Shown in pieces: positions 45,424-54,185 of a stretch of 64,000 bases of DNA (its first letter is position 1; each line of letters starts with the position of its first letter). A program made the translations under genes and the position numbers. The stretch is taken from NCBI GenBank assembly GCA_002364325.1, contig DEXV01000006.1, positions 178,782 to 242,781 of the forward strand, written 5' to 3'. A model generated the notes under the pieces. It was given only the letters and a program-made list of their open reading frames with translations, did not search any database and was not told where the DNA came from. Source of the DNA: Gillisia sp. UBA3175. Its GTDB lineage: Bacteria > Bacteroidota > Bacteroidia > Flavobacteriales > Flavobacteriaceae.

Positions 45424-46278
45424 ATGATTAAAGGAACTTTAATTCCCATTGGTGGAAATGAAGATAAAGGATTTCATAAAGCAGACAGATTTCGATTAGA
45501 TTATATAAGTCAAGGGATATTGTTCAGGGTTGTTGAAGAAAGTGGTGGTAAAAATTCAGAAATATTGGTGATCACTACAGCTTCCGGAATTCCAGAAATT
45601 GTTGGGAAAAATTACGTTGATGCGTTTAATTTACTGGGATGCAAATATGTAAAAACCCTGTTTATTAGTTCTAAGATAGAAGCTGATTTAAAAGAAAACT
45701 TGGAATTATTAAAAAATGCAGATTGTATTTTATTTTCAGGTGGTAATCAATCAAAAATCACTGCAAGAATTAAAAACACCCAATTTCACAAAATATTGTT
45801 AGATCGCTACCAAAATGAAAAGATAGTTGTTGCCGGAACTAGTGCTGGTGCAATGTGCATGTCTATGGAAATGATTACCGGTGGTAGCAGTAAAGAATCC
45901 TTTATAAAAGCGGCTACCGGAATGCGGGAAGGAATGTCCTTAATTCCTGAAATTATAATAGACACTCATTTTATTCAAAGAGGTCGATTTGGCAGATTAT
46001 CTGAAGCTGTTGCCAGATATTACGACCGCATTGGTTTTGGCTTAGCAGAAGACACAGGTTTAGTAATTAAAAATGGAAATGACTGTGAAATTATTGGATC
46101 GGGAATGGTTATTATTTTTGACCCTGGAAAACTTACCCACAATAATTATGATATTTTGAAAGATGGCACTCCCTTAACTATGACACATTTAATCACACAT
46201 GTACTTTCTGCAGGTGACAGATTTGATATTGATGATCGATCTGTGAAGGTATTGACTGTACCAGAACATATGTTATAA
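45424..46278 (+). CDS. cphB: Cyanophycinase CphB
   Basis: A 284-residue serine peptidase of the S51 family. The first strand GTLIPIGGNEDKGF, the SGGNQSKIT loop, the nucleophile elbow AGTSAGAMCMS (Ser near 140) and DTHFIQRGRFGRL are all present. It cuts cyanophycin to the beta-Asp-Arg dipeptide. There is no signal peptide, so the enzyme is intracellular and would mobilise the host's own polymer, unlike secreted CphE-type forms. It is divergent from cphA and convergent with iaaA. Confidence 0.95.
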   Translation: MIKGTLIPIGGNEDKGFHKADRFRLDYISQGILFRVVEESGGKNSEILVITTASGIPEIVGKNYVDAFNLLGCKYVKTLFISSKIEADLKENLELLKNADCILFSGGNQSKITARIKNTQFHKILLDRYQNEKIVVAGTSAGAMCMSMEMITGGSSKESFIKAATGMREGMSLIPEIIIDTHFIQRGRFGRLSEAVARYYDRIGFGLAEDTGLVIKNGNDCEIIGSGMVIIFDPGKLTHNNYDILKDGTPLTMTHLITHVLSAGDRFDIDDRSVKVLTVPEHML

Positions 46279-46565
46279 AATTTTTTGAATTATATTTCTG
46301 CAGCAAAATAGACCTTAGAACGAAGATTTTACCGCGCAATATTTTTTACGTATAATAAATTTCCGATTATATTTTGGACTAAAATGTAAAAATATATGCT
46401 TATGGATTTTTCGAATTTATGATTGAGAATTCCCTTCTTTATTTTCGTTCATTAGATGTCACTGAGAGATTCATATTCAAGCAGATTTTAAATAATTTTA
46501 GAATTAAAATCCTGATTATTTGTTCTCTTAGCGAAGTAGTATCTATTCCTTTCTTGTATTATAAA

Positions 46566-47498
46566 TCACACATCATATATTAAAATTTCATCCAAACCTT
46601 CAGAATCTTTACATGCTCTGTACATTCCCTCTGTGTTAAACGGCATAGCAATATTTCCTTTGGAGTCCACCGCAATCAATCCGCCATCTCCTCCTATTTT
46701 TAAAAGGCGTTTTTGAATAACCTCGTCTGCTGCCTCCTGAAGTGTCATTCCTTTATACTCCATTAAACAGGAAACGTCATAAGCTACAACTCCTCTTATA
46801 AAAAATTCTCCGCTTCCCGTACAAGAAACAGCACAGGTTTGGTTATTAGCATAATTTCCTGCACCAATTATAGGGCTATCACCAATTCTACCAAACTTTT
46901 TATTTGTCATTCCTCCGGTGGAAGTGCCCGCGGCAATAGTTCCATTTTTATCGCATGCAACTGCTCCAACGGTGCCAAATTTGGATTCTTTTTTTACTGC
47001 ATGATCTAATTGAAAAGTGTCTGAATCTTTTATTTCGATCCATTGCTGATGCCTAAATTCATCGTAAAAATAAGAAGGCTCTTCCAAAGCATAGTTCAAA
47101 TATTTTGCGAATTGAAGTGCTCCTTCCCCAGCCAGAATTACATGCTCACTCTTATTCATAACATCTCTAGCCAGCGAAATTGGGTTTTTAATTCCCGAAA
47201 TTAAAGTTACCGCACCTGCATTCAAAGACTTACCATCCATAATTGCCGCATCCATTTCGTGGGTTTCATTTGCTGTAAAAACGCTTCCTTTTCCAGCATT
47301 AAATAAATGAGAATTTTCCATTACTATTATTGCTTTTTCCACCGCTTCAATAGCATTTTTACCTTCTTCTAATAGCTGATATCCGGTTTCAATTGCCATA
47401 CTCAATATGTCTTTATATTCCTTTTCCTTTTCTGGGGTCATTTTTCCTTTCACTAAGGTTCCAGCACCACCATGAATAGCTATGGCTATTTTTTGCAT
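46566..47498 (-). CDS. iaaA: Isoaspartyl peptidase / L-asparaginase (plant-type)
   Basis: The 310-residue Ntn-hydrolase starts IAIAIHGGAGTLVKGKM and has the autocleavage/nucleophile region SKFGTVGAVACDKNG (Thr near 172), the TSTGGMTNKKFGRIGDSPII substrate loop and SCTGSGEFFIRG. It hydrolyses isoaspartyl (beta-Asp) dipeptides. In cyanophycin metabolism this class converts beta-Asp-Arg, the product of CphB, to Asp and Arg, so its place beside cphB makes this a likely function. It has no signal peptide and is cytoplasmic. Confidence 0.94.
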   Translation of the reverse strand: MQKIAIAIHGGAGTLVKGKMTPEKEKEYKDILSMAIETGYQLLEEGKNAIEAVEKAIIVMENSHLFNAGKGSVFTANETHEMDAAIMDGKSLNAGAVTLISGIKNPISLARDVMNKSEHVILAGEGALQFAKYLNYALEEPSYFYDEFRHQQWIEIKDSDTFQLDHAVKKESKFGTVGAVACDKNGTIAAGTSTGGMTNKKFGRIGDSPIIGAGNYANNQTCAVSCTGSGEFFIRGVVAYDVSCLMEYKGMTLQEAADEVIQKRLLKIGGDGGLIAVDSKGNIAMPFNTEGMYRACKDSEGLDEILIYDV

Positions 47499-47635
47499 TG
47501 CGATATATGTTTAATTAATGTAGATTCTGACTTATTATTTTCTGAAGCTAAATTCATTTATTTATTTAAAAATACAACATGTGTTTTACATGTAGCTATA
47601 ACTTTTGTAGTTTTATAAACTTATAATTCTTACCC

Positions 47636-50467
47636 ATGGCAGACCAAAAACGCTTATTTCTACTAGATGCTTACGCTTTAATATTTAGAGGTTATTACGC
47701 CTTTATTAAGAACCCTAGAATAAACTCAAAAGGATTGGACACTTCCGCAATTATGGGGTTCACCAATTCCCTTTTTGATGTAATTAGAAGAGAGCGACCA
47801 GATCATCTAGCCGTTTGTTTTGATAAAGATGGAAGCCATGAGCGCACCGAACTTTATCCTGAATACAAAGCAAATAGAGATGCTACTCCAGAACCTATTA
47901 AAATTTCCATTCCTTATATAAAAGAAATTCTTCATGCCATGCATATTCCAGTAGTGGAATTACCAGGTTGTGAAGCAGATGATGTAATTGGAACATTGGC
48001 TAAACAAGCAGAAAAAGAAGGATATAAAACCTTTATGGTAACGCCAGACAAGGATTTTGCCCAGTTGGTTTCTGAAAATATTTTTATGTACCGCCCGGCT
48101 CGAATGGGAAATGGAATTGAGATCTTGGGAATTCCTGAAGTTCAGGAAAAGTTTGGAGTGGAACGCCCAGAACAAGTAATAGATTTTCTTGGAATGATGG
48201 GTGATGCCTCAGATAATATTCCAGGTCTTCCGGGGGTTGGAGAAAAAACTGCCAAAAAATTCTTGGCAGAATATGGAAGCATGGAAGAGCTTTTGGCTAA
48301 TACCCATAAGCTAAAAGGTAAAATGAAGGAGAAAATTGAAGAGAATAAGGAATTAGGAATTCTTTCTAAAAGATTAGCCACCATTCTTACCGATTGTGAT
48401 GTGCAATTTCATGCAGAGAACTACGAACTTTCTCAGCCAGATGGCGATAAAGTGCAGGCATTATTTGAGGAATTAGAATTTAGAAGATTAAAAGATCAAT
48501 TCTTAAAATTATTTTCAGGAGAAGAAGTTGCAAATCCAACTCCTGTTAGCGGAACTGCCACTGCAAAAGCACAACTTCCACCGAGCACCGCAGGTGCGGG
48601 TCAGTTTTCGCTGTTTGGCGGTGATGCAACGGTGATAGAAGAGACTTCAAGCAGAAAAGGCTTAGCCACTTCTGGTCATGTTTATCAAAGTTTAAGCAGT
48701 GAGATGGCGCTTACTATGTTTCTAACAAATCTACAGAAGCAAAAAAATGTGTGTTTTGACACGGAAACTACTGGCTTGAATCCGTTGGAAGCCAAATTAG
48801 TGGGAATTGCATTTTCATGGGAAGCTGGCAAGGGCTTTTATCTTCCATTTCCTGAAGATGATGACGAAGCACAGCAACTTATAGAAAAACTTCGTCCATT
48901 TTTTGAAGCCGAGGGTATTGAAAAAATTGGTCAAAACTTAAAATACGACATCAAGGTTCTTGCAAAATATAATATTGAGGTAAAGGGCGAGTTGTTCGAT
49001 ACCATGATCGCTCATTATTTGATTAATCCAGATATGAGACATAATATGGATGTTCTAGCAGAAACCTATTTGAATTATACACCACAACCCATAACGGATC
49101 TTATTGGTAAAAAAGGGAAGAACCAAGGCAACATGAGAGATGTTCCTTTGGATAAACAAACGGAATATGCCGTAGAGGATGCAGATATTACGCTTCAGCT
49201 GAAGCAACATTTTCAACCAGAATTAAAAGAGGCAGAAATCGAAAAACTTTTTAATGAAATAGAAATTCCACTTGTTCGAGTTCTTGCAGATATGGAATTA
49301 GAAGGTATTAATCTTGATGAAGATTTTCTGAAATCCCTTTCTTCAGAATTAGAAAAAGATATCTCAAGTCTAGAGAAGAAGATCTACGAAGAGGCCGGAG
49401 AAGAATTCAATATAGCTTCGCCAAAACAACTGGGAATTATCCTTTTCGAGAAACTAGAGTTAGTTAAAAAACCTAAGAAAACGAAGACAGGACAATATTC
49501 TACTAGTGAGGATGTGCTGTCATACTTAGCTTCTGAACACGAAATCGTAAAGAGTGTTTTGGAATATAGAGGTCTTGTAAAACTTAAGAACACCTACGTA
49601 GATGCTTTACCTAATCAAGTTGAAAAAACTACTGGAAGAGTACATACAGATTATATGCAAACTGTGGCTGCTACAGGAAGATTGAGTTCTAACAATCCTA
49701 ACCTTCAGAATATTCCAATTAGAACAGAGCGAGGAAGACAGGTTAGAAAAGCCTTTATTCCACGAGATAAGAATTACACATTATTAGCTGCCGATTATTC
49801 GCAGATCGAATTGCGAATAATTGCCGCATTAAGCAAGGAGCAGAATATGATTGATGCCTTTAAAAAAGGTGAGGATATTCATGCCTCCACTGCTGCAAAG
49901 GTTTTTAATGTGCCTTTAGAGGAAGTTACAAGAGAACAACGTAGCAATGCAAAAACAGTGAATTTTGGGATCATCTATGGAGTTTCAGCTTTTGGCTTAA
50001 GTAACCAGACAGATCTTTCCAGAGGAGAAGCAAAGGAATTAATAGATACTTATTATGAGACCTATCCTCAACTGCGGAATTATATTAGTGAACAAATAGA
50101 TTTTGCTAGAGATCATGGATATGTGCAAACCGTTTTAGGAAGACGCAGGTATTTAAAAGATATAAATTCTCAAAACGCTGTGGTTCGCGGAGCTGCAGAA
50201 CGCAATGCCGTAAATGCTCCAATCCAAGGAAGTGCTGCCGACATTATCAAGATTGCTATGATCAATATTCACAAAAAATTGAAGGAAGGGAATTATAAAA
50301 CCAAAATGCTCCTGCAGGTACACGATGAATTGGTTTTTGATGTGTTTAAGGAGGAATTACCCATTATGCGTGAGATGATCAAGTCTGAAATGGAAAATGC
50401 TTTTAAAATGGATGTTCCACTAGATGTAGATCTGGGAGAAGGAAAGGATTGGCTAGAGGCACATTGA
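47636..50467 (+). CDS. polA: DNA polymerase I
   Basis: The 943-residue enzyme has all three domains: 5' nuclease (1 to about 290; LLDAYALIFRGYYAFIKN, the DADDVIG-like CEADDVIGTLA and HhH GLPGVGEKTAKKFL), proofreading 3'-5' exonuclease with the catalytic pair intact (VCFDTETTGLNPLEA), and the polymerase (AADYSQIELRIIA, RSNAKTVNFGIIYG and LLQVHDELVFDV). It fills gaps and removes primers. Length and motifs are normal. The start ATG at 47636 follows a TAACTTTTG element. Confidence 0.97.
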   Translation: MADQKRLFLLDAYALIFRGYYAFIKNPRINSKGLDTSAIMGFTNSLFDVIRRERPDHLAVCFDKDGSHERTELYPEYKANRDATPEPIKISIPYIKEILHAMHIPVVELPGCEADDVIGTLAKQAEKEGYKTFMVTPDKDFAQLVSENIFMYRPARMGNGIEILGIPEVQEKFGVERPEQVIDFLGMMGDASDNIPGLPGVGEKTAKKFLAEYGSMEELLANTHKLKGKMKEKIEENKELGILSKRLATILTDCDVQFHAENYELSQPDGDKVQALFEELEFRRLKDQFLKLFSGEEVANPTPVSGTATAKAQLPPSTAGAGQFSLFGGDATVIEETSSRKGLATSGHVYQSLSSEMALTMFLTNLQKQKNVCFDTETTGLNPLEAKLVGIAFSWEAGKGFYLPFPEDDDEAQQLIEKLRPFFEAEGIEKIGQNLKYDIKVLAKYNIEVKGELFDTMIAHYLINPDMRHNMDVLAETYLNYTPQPITDLIGKKGKNQGNMRDVPLDKQTEYAVEDADITLQLKQHFQPELKEAEIEKLFNEIEIPLVRVLADMELEGINLDEDFLKSLSSELEKDISSLEKKIYEEAGEEFNIASPKQLGIILFEKLELVKKPKKTKTGQYSTSEDVLSYLASEHEIVKSVLEYRGLVKLKNTYVDALPNQVEKTTGRVHTDYMQTVAATGRLSSNNPNLQNIPIRTERGRQVRKAFIPRDKNYTLLAADYSQIELRIIAALSKEQNMIDAFKKGEDIHASTAAKVFNVPLEEVTREQRSNAKTVNFGIIYGVSAFGLSNQTDLSRGEAKELIDTYYETYPQLRNYISEQIDFARDHGYVQTVLGRRRYLKDINSQNAVVRGAAERNAVNAPIQGSAADIIKIAMINIHKKLKEGNYKTKMLLQVHDELVFDVFKEELPIMREMIKSEMENAFKMDVPLDVDLGEGKDWLEAH

Positions 50468-50574
50468 TAATAAGTTAGTTAAATAAGTGGTGAGGTTTTT
50501 ATTTTATAAACAAATTTTTATTAGCTTCACATCTTTGTAAGAATTTAACCACATTTTAACTTAACCTATTTATT

Positions 50575-51954
50575 ATGAAATTAAACAAATTTCTAATTCC
50601 AGTAATAGCATCTGGAATGTTATTAACTGTTTCCTGTGAGAAAGAAAACTTCCCTACAGAACAAGAAGCGGAAGCAGCAGTTACCAATGATCAAGTTTCA
50701 TTTGTACCCAATGAAGTACTTGTAAAATTTCGTTCCGGAGAAGAATTTGGAACAAAAGCTAAAGCAAATGCTTTATCCCTAATTGGAGGCGTAGTAGTAG
50801 AAACAATAAGCACTAGCGCAATGAAATCTGCTAACAAAGATGAAGTTTTATTAGTAAGTTCCAAACTAAGCACACAAGAAGCTATCGCTCGTTTGAAAGG
50901 ACTCCCTGAGGTAGAATATGCAGAACCAAATTTCATTTATAATCATCATGCAACTTCTAATGACCCATCATACACTAACGGAACCCTTTGGGGAATGTAT
51001 GGAGACGGAACTTCACCAACTAACCAATATGGTAGTCAAGCAGGGGAAGCATGGACTGCAGGAAATACCGGTTCAAATACCGTTTTTATCGGTATAATAG
51101 ATGAAGGTTACATGTTTAACCATGAAGACCTTGCTGCCAATGCAGGAACTAATCCTGGAGAAATTGCCGGAAATGGTGTAGATGATGACAACAACGGATA
51201 TGTAGATGATGTTAATGGTTGGGATTTCGACGGAAATGACAGTAGTGTATTTGATGGTGTAGATGATGATCACGGTACGCACGTTGCTGGAACCATTGGT
51301 GGTGTTGGTAACAATGGAAAAGGAATTGCTGGTGTTGCTTGGAATGTAAAATTAATGAGCGGTAAATTTTTAGGATTACGTGGTGGAACAACTGCTAATG
51401 CTATTAAGGCAGTAGATTATTTTACAGACCTAAAACAACGTCATGGTATAAATTTAGTTGCTACAAGTAACTCTTGGGGTGGCGGCGGCTTCTCTCAAGG
51501 ATTATTCGATGCTATTGAAAGAGCGAACCAAGCAGGTATCTTATTTATAGCTGCAGCTGGAAATGATACAAACAATAATGACGCTAATCTATCTTATCCA
51601 GGTTCATATACCAATAGTAATATTATTGCAGTTGCTTCTATTACTAACACTGGTGGATTAAGTAGTTTTTCTAACTTTGGTGCCACTACTGTAGATATTG
51701 GAGCGCCAGGGTCTGGAATTTACTCTTCTGTACCTGTAAGATCTAAAGGAAAAACCCTTTCTGGATATGCTACTTATAGTGGAACATCTATGGCTACGCC
51801 TCATGTTTCTGGTGGAGCAGCGCTTTATGCAGCGTCTCACCCAGGAGCGACTTCTGCGGAAATTAAAAATGCTATTATGACTTCTGCAGTACCCACTGCT
51901 TCTTTAAATGGAAAATGTGTTACTGGCGGACGTTTAAATGTAAGCGGATTCTAA
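50575..51954 (+). CDS. Subtilisin-like serine protease, lipoprotein (S8 family)
   Basis: The 459-residue protein has a lipoprotein signal (MLLTVSCEKE), an I9-type propeptide (VPNEVLVKFRSGEEFG to VEYAEPNFIY) and an S8 catalytic domain with Asp near 173 (FIGIIDEGYM), His near 233 (DDDHGTHVAGT), oxyanion Asn in VATSNSWGGGG and Ser near 403 (YSGTSMATPHVSG). A calcium-binding-like acidic stretch (GNGVDDDNNGYVDDVNGW) precedes the His. It is a surface or periplasmic protease after propeptide removal. There is no T9SS C-terminal domain. It stands alone, closed by a strong terminator. Confidence 0.95.
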   Translation: MKLNKFLIPVIASGMLLTVSCEKENFPTEQEAEAAVTNDQVSFVPNEVLVKFRSGEEFGTKAKANALSLIGGVVVETISTSAMKSANKDEVLLVSSKLSTQEAIARLKGLPEVEYAEPNFIYNHHATSNDPSYTNGTLWGMYGDGTSPTNQYGSQAGEAWTAGNTGSNTVFIGIIDEGYMFNHEDLAANAGTNPGEIAGNGVDDDNNGYVDDVNGWDFDGNDSSVFDGVDDDHGTHVAGTIGGVGNNGKGIAGVAWNVKLMSGKFLGLRGGTTANAIKAVDYFTDLKQRHGINLVATSNSWGGGGFSQGLFDAIERANQAGILFIAAAGNDTNNNDANLSYPGSYTNSNIIAVASITNTGGLSSFSNFGATTVDIGAPGSGIYSSVPVRSKGKTLSGYATYSGTSMATPHVSGGAALYAASHPGATSAEIKNAIMTSAVPTASLNGKCVTGGRLNVSGF

Positions 51955-51973
51955 TCTAAATTATTAAATTATT

Positions 51974-52003
51974 AAAGCCTCCTTTTCAGGAGGCTTTTTT
52001 TAT
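51974..52003 (+). terminator. Terminator of the subtilase gene
   Basis: AAAGCCTCC, loop of about four bases, GGAGGCTTT followed by a T-run, 20 bp after the stop codon. Confidence 0.9.
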
Positions 52004-52190
52004 ATTAAAGATCGATGTGATTAGAAATAAGATTTATAGAGTATATATAAGCCTTAAGACTTTAATATGAATTTTAGGAAATTAATTTCTCGTTAAGAAC
52101 CAGAAACATTAAAAGTATTAGATAGGCGCTTATAATAGATCCAAATAGATTAATCGAAACTATTCTGGTTAAAAGAAATCGAACATCAAA

Positions 52191-52230
52191 TAAAAAAAGC
52201 TGTCTCGCATTAACAAGACAGCTTTTAATT
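52191..52230 (-). terminator. Terminator of the lipocalin-like lipoprotein gene
   Basis: On the minus strand AAAAGCTGTCT and AGACAGCTTTT form an 11-bp stem followed by TTTTA; lies about 15 bp after the stop of the convergent gene. Confidence 0.85.
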
Positions 52231-52244
52231 AAAAAATTGCCTTT

Positions 52245-52808
52245 TTATATTCTAGTATATTCCAGTGATAAAATAGTGATTTTTGAAGCTGAAGTATTTC
52301 CTGGGTCACTTACGTAAGCTTTGGACTCTGCTTTGGAAACATTAAATGCAAATGTAGTAGTGTTATAATTAAGTGGCTTTCTTTCGGTATAGATTGTTCC
52401 ATCAATATTTATATTCAAAATAAGATCTGTACCCTCTATATTCCAAGTTCCAAAATCAATTCGATTTTTCACACAAACAAATTCTGTATTGGTAGTTCCA
52501 CCATTAAAATCTAAACGTGCGTTGGTGGTAGAAAATGTTCTATCATGATTAAAAATAACCTTCATATCATTAAAACAAGAAGATTCTTTTAAAAGATTTT
52601 TATCTCCAGCACCATCTTTATTAAGATCCACTAAAGTATCGGCAGTCATGGCAGATAGTTTCCATTCTCCAACTAAATCATCCGGATTAATAGTAGTTTC
52701 AAAATTACTCATTTTTAAAGTAGAATCTGAAGTACTATCCTCTTTGCTACAAGAAAACAAGATAATTGTAAGAATAAACAGCAGGGTGTATTTATAATTT
52801 CTCATCAT
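52245..52808 (-). CDS. Lipocalin-like domain lipoprotein
   Basis: The 187-residue protein has a lipobox (TIILFSCSKED) and a lipocalin-type core starting DDLVGEWKLSAMTAD. The rest alternates strands, with SCFNDMKVIFNHDRTFSTT, IDFGTWNIEGTDLILNI and YNTTTFAFNVSKAESK. Lipocalin-like lipoproteins are numerous in Bacteroidota and rarely have a known ligand. A -7 element TAGGTTTG (52847 to 52840, minus) lies about 35 bp upstream, with no good -33. Confidence 0.7.
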   Translation of the reverse strand: MMRNYKYTLLFILTIILFSCSKEDSTSDSTLKMSNFETTINPDDLVGEWKLSAMTADTLVDLNKDGAGDKNLLKESSCFNDMKVIFNHDRTFSTTNARLDFNGGTTNTEFVCVKNRIDFGTWNIEGTDLILNINIDGTIYTERKPLNYNTTTFAFNVSKAESKAYVSDPGNTSASKITILSLEYTRI

Positions 52809-53081
52809 GAAGATTATTGATTTTGGGCTTATTAAAGGACAAACCTAAGTCTTTAAATTACAATTTTATGACAATATTAACATTAAAATTACTCTTTATC
52901 GTGAATTTATGTATTTTAAACATCTAAGTAATAGCTATAACGTAGGAATTAAAAAGAAATTCTTACAAGATTTTCAGAATTATGTGAATTAGAATATTTT
53001 TTACTTTTGCCGTTACTCTTTATAGAATTAAAAGGACTTGAGAACCAATGAATTCTGTTCTAATAAATTAATGAAAGTCCT

Positions 53082-53113
53082 ATTTGCATTCTGAATTTAT
53101 AATTGTACATTTG
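53082..53113 (+). promoter_or_regulatory. Consensus promoter of rplM-rpsI
   Basis: TTTG (53082-53085) and TACATTTG (53106-53113) are 20 bp apart, an exact match to the Bacteroidota consensus. Transcription should begin near 53118, so the leader starts with the hairpin at 53114-53152. Confidence 0.85.
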
Positions 53114-53152
53114 CACCCCTGTTTTCCCGATAGATTTATCTAGGGGCAGGGA
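53114..53152 (+). promoter_or_regulatory. Structured leader before rplM (candidate L13 autoregulatory element)
   Basis: CCCTG (outer) pairs with CAGGG, and inside it CCC plus TAGA pair with TCTA plus GGG around a TTTA loop. The stem starts at the predicted 5' end and lies about 35 nt upstream of the rplM GTG. Ribosomal protein leaders for L13 have been described in several phyla, including as I recall Bacteroidota; whether this matches a named class was not checked. Confidence 0.5.
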
Positions 53153-53186
53153 ATGGAATGTTTAATAACAAGTAAAATTAATTAGT

Positions 53187-53642
53187 GTGGACACATTAAG
53201 CTACAAAACAGTATCGGCCAACAAGGCTACCGTGACCAAAGATTGGGTACACGTGGATGCTGATGGTCAGACTTTAGGTCGTCTTTCTACTCAGGTTGCA
53301 AAATTACTAAGAGGGAAATTCAAGCCTAACTTCACCCCACACGTTGATTGCGGTGATAACGTAATTGTTACCAATGCCGATAAGATCAACTTAACAGGTA
53401 AAAAATGGGATTCTAAAGAATACATTCGCCATACTGGCTATCCTGGGGGACAACGCAGTCTAACTGCAACCGAATTATTCAATAAAGGACCAGAAAGGTT
53501 AATTGAAAATGCGGTAAAAGGAATGCTACCTAAAAATAAATTAGGGGCAGCTATATTCCGTAATTTAAAGGTTTATGCAGGATCAGAACATGATCATACT
53601 GCTCAAAAGCCTAAAACTATCAACCTAAACGATCTTTTGTAA
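53187..53642 (+). CDS. rplM: 50S ribosomal protein L13
   Basis: The 151-residue protein starts MDTLSYKTVSANKATV, typical for flavobacterial L13, and contains WVHVDADGQTLGRL, GKFKPNFTPHVDCGDNV, IRHTGYPGGQRSL and LPKNKLGAAIFRNLKVYAG. The start codon is GTG. It overlaps rpsI by one base (TAATG), the conserved rplM-rpsI arrangement. Confidence 0.98.
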   Translation: MDTLSYKTVSANKATVTKDWVHVDADGQTLGRLSTQVAKLLRGKFKPNFTPHVDCGDNVIVTNADKINLTGKKWDSKEYIRHTGYPGGQRSLTATELFNKGPERLIENAVKGMLPKNKLGAAIFRNLKVYAGSEHDHTAQKPKTINLNDLL

Positions 53643-54028
53643 TGGAAGTTATTCACAAAATTGGCCGTAGAAAAACGGCTGTTGCACGTGTATATGTTGG
53701 ACAAGGAAAAGGCAACATCACTATCAACAAAAAGGATCTTAACGATTATTTCACTACAGGACCTTTAGTTTACAAGGTAATGCAACCTCTTAACATGACT
53801 GGTAACGAAGAGAACTTCGATATTAAAGTTAATGTTTATGGTGGTGGTATCACTGGACAAGCTGAAGCTATCCGTCTTGCTATTTCTAGAGCGATGGTAG
53901 AATTAGACCCGGAAAACAGAGCTACTTTAAAGCCTGAAGGTTTAATGACCAGAGATCCAAGAATGGTAGAACGTAAGAAATTCGGACAGAAGAAAGCTAG
54001 AAAGAAATTCCAGTTCTCTAAACGTTAA
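53642..54028 (+). CDS. rpsI: 30S ribosomal protein S9
   Basis: A 128-residue protein with the S9 hallmarks IGRRKTAVARVYVGQGKG, GGGITGQAEAIRLAISRA and the basic C-terminus ending KFQFSKR that reaches the P-site tRNA. Its ATG overlaps the rplM stop, so the two genes are translationally coupled. Confidence 0.98.
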   Translation: MEVIHKIGRRKTAVARVYVGQGKGNITINKKDLNDYFTTGPLVYKVMQPLNMTGNEENFDIKVNVYGGGITGQAEAIRLAISRAMVELDPENRATLKPEGLMTRDPRMVERKKFGQKKARKKFQFSKR

Positions 54029-54185
54029 TATCATTGGGCACTGCCCACAAGTTCATTTAAAAATTAAAATTTTTGTTGTTGCTCCGATGTCACACTGAGT
54101 GTGTCGAAGTGTCGGAGGTTAGTTTAGCATCTAAACCACGCCTTAGCGGGGTTGCTATCTCAACAGAACGTAAACTATTACAAAA
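54029..54185 (+). promoter_or_regulatory. rpsB leader with several hairpins
   Basis: Between rpsI and rpsB are three successive foldable units: CTCCGA...TCGGAG (54082-54117, with inner CACAC/GTGTG), GTTTAG-CAT-CTAAAC (54122-54136) and GTTG...CAAC (54151-54164). The first contains a TCACACTGAG...TCGAAGTG block resembling dispersed intergenic repeats. Either it is an S2 autoregulatory leader or a repeat inserted in the spacer. Confidence 0.4.
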
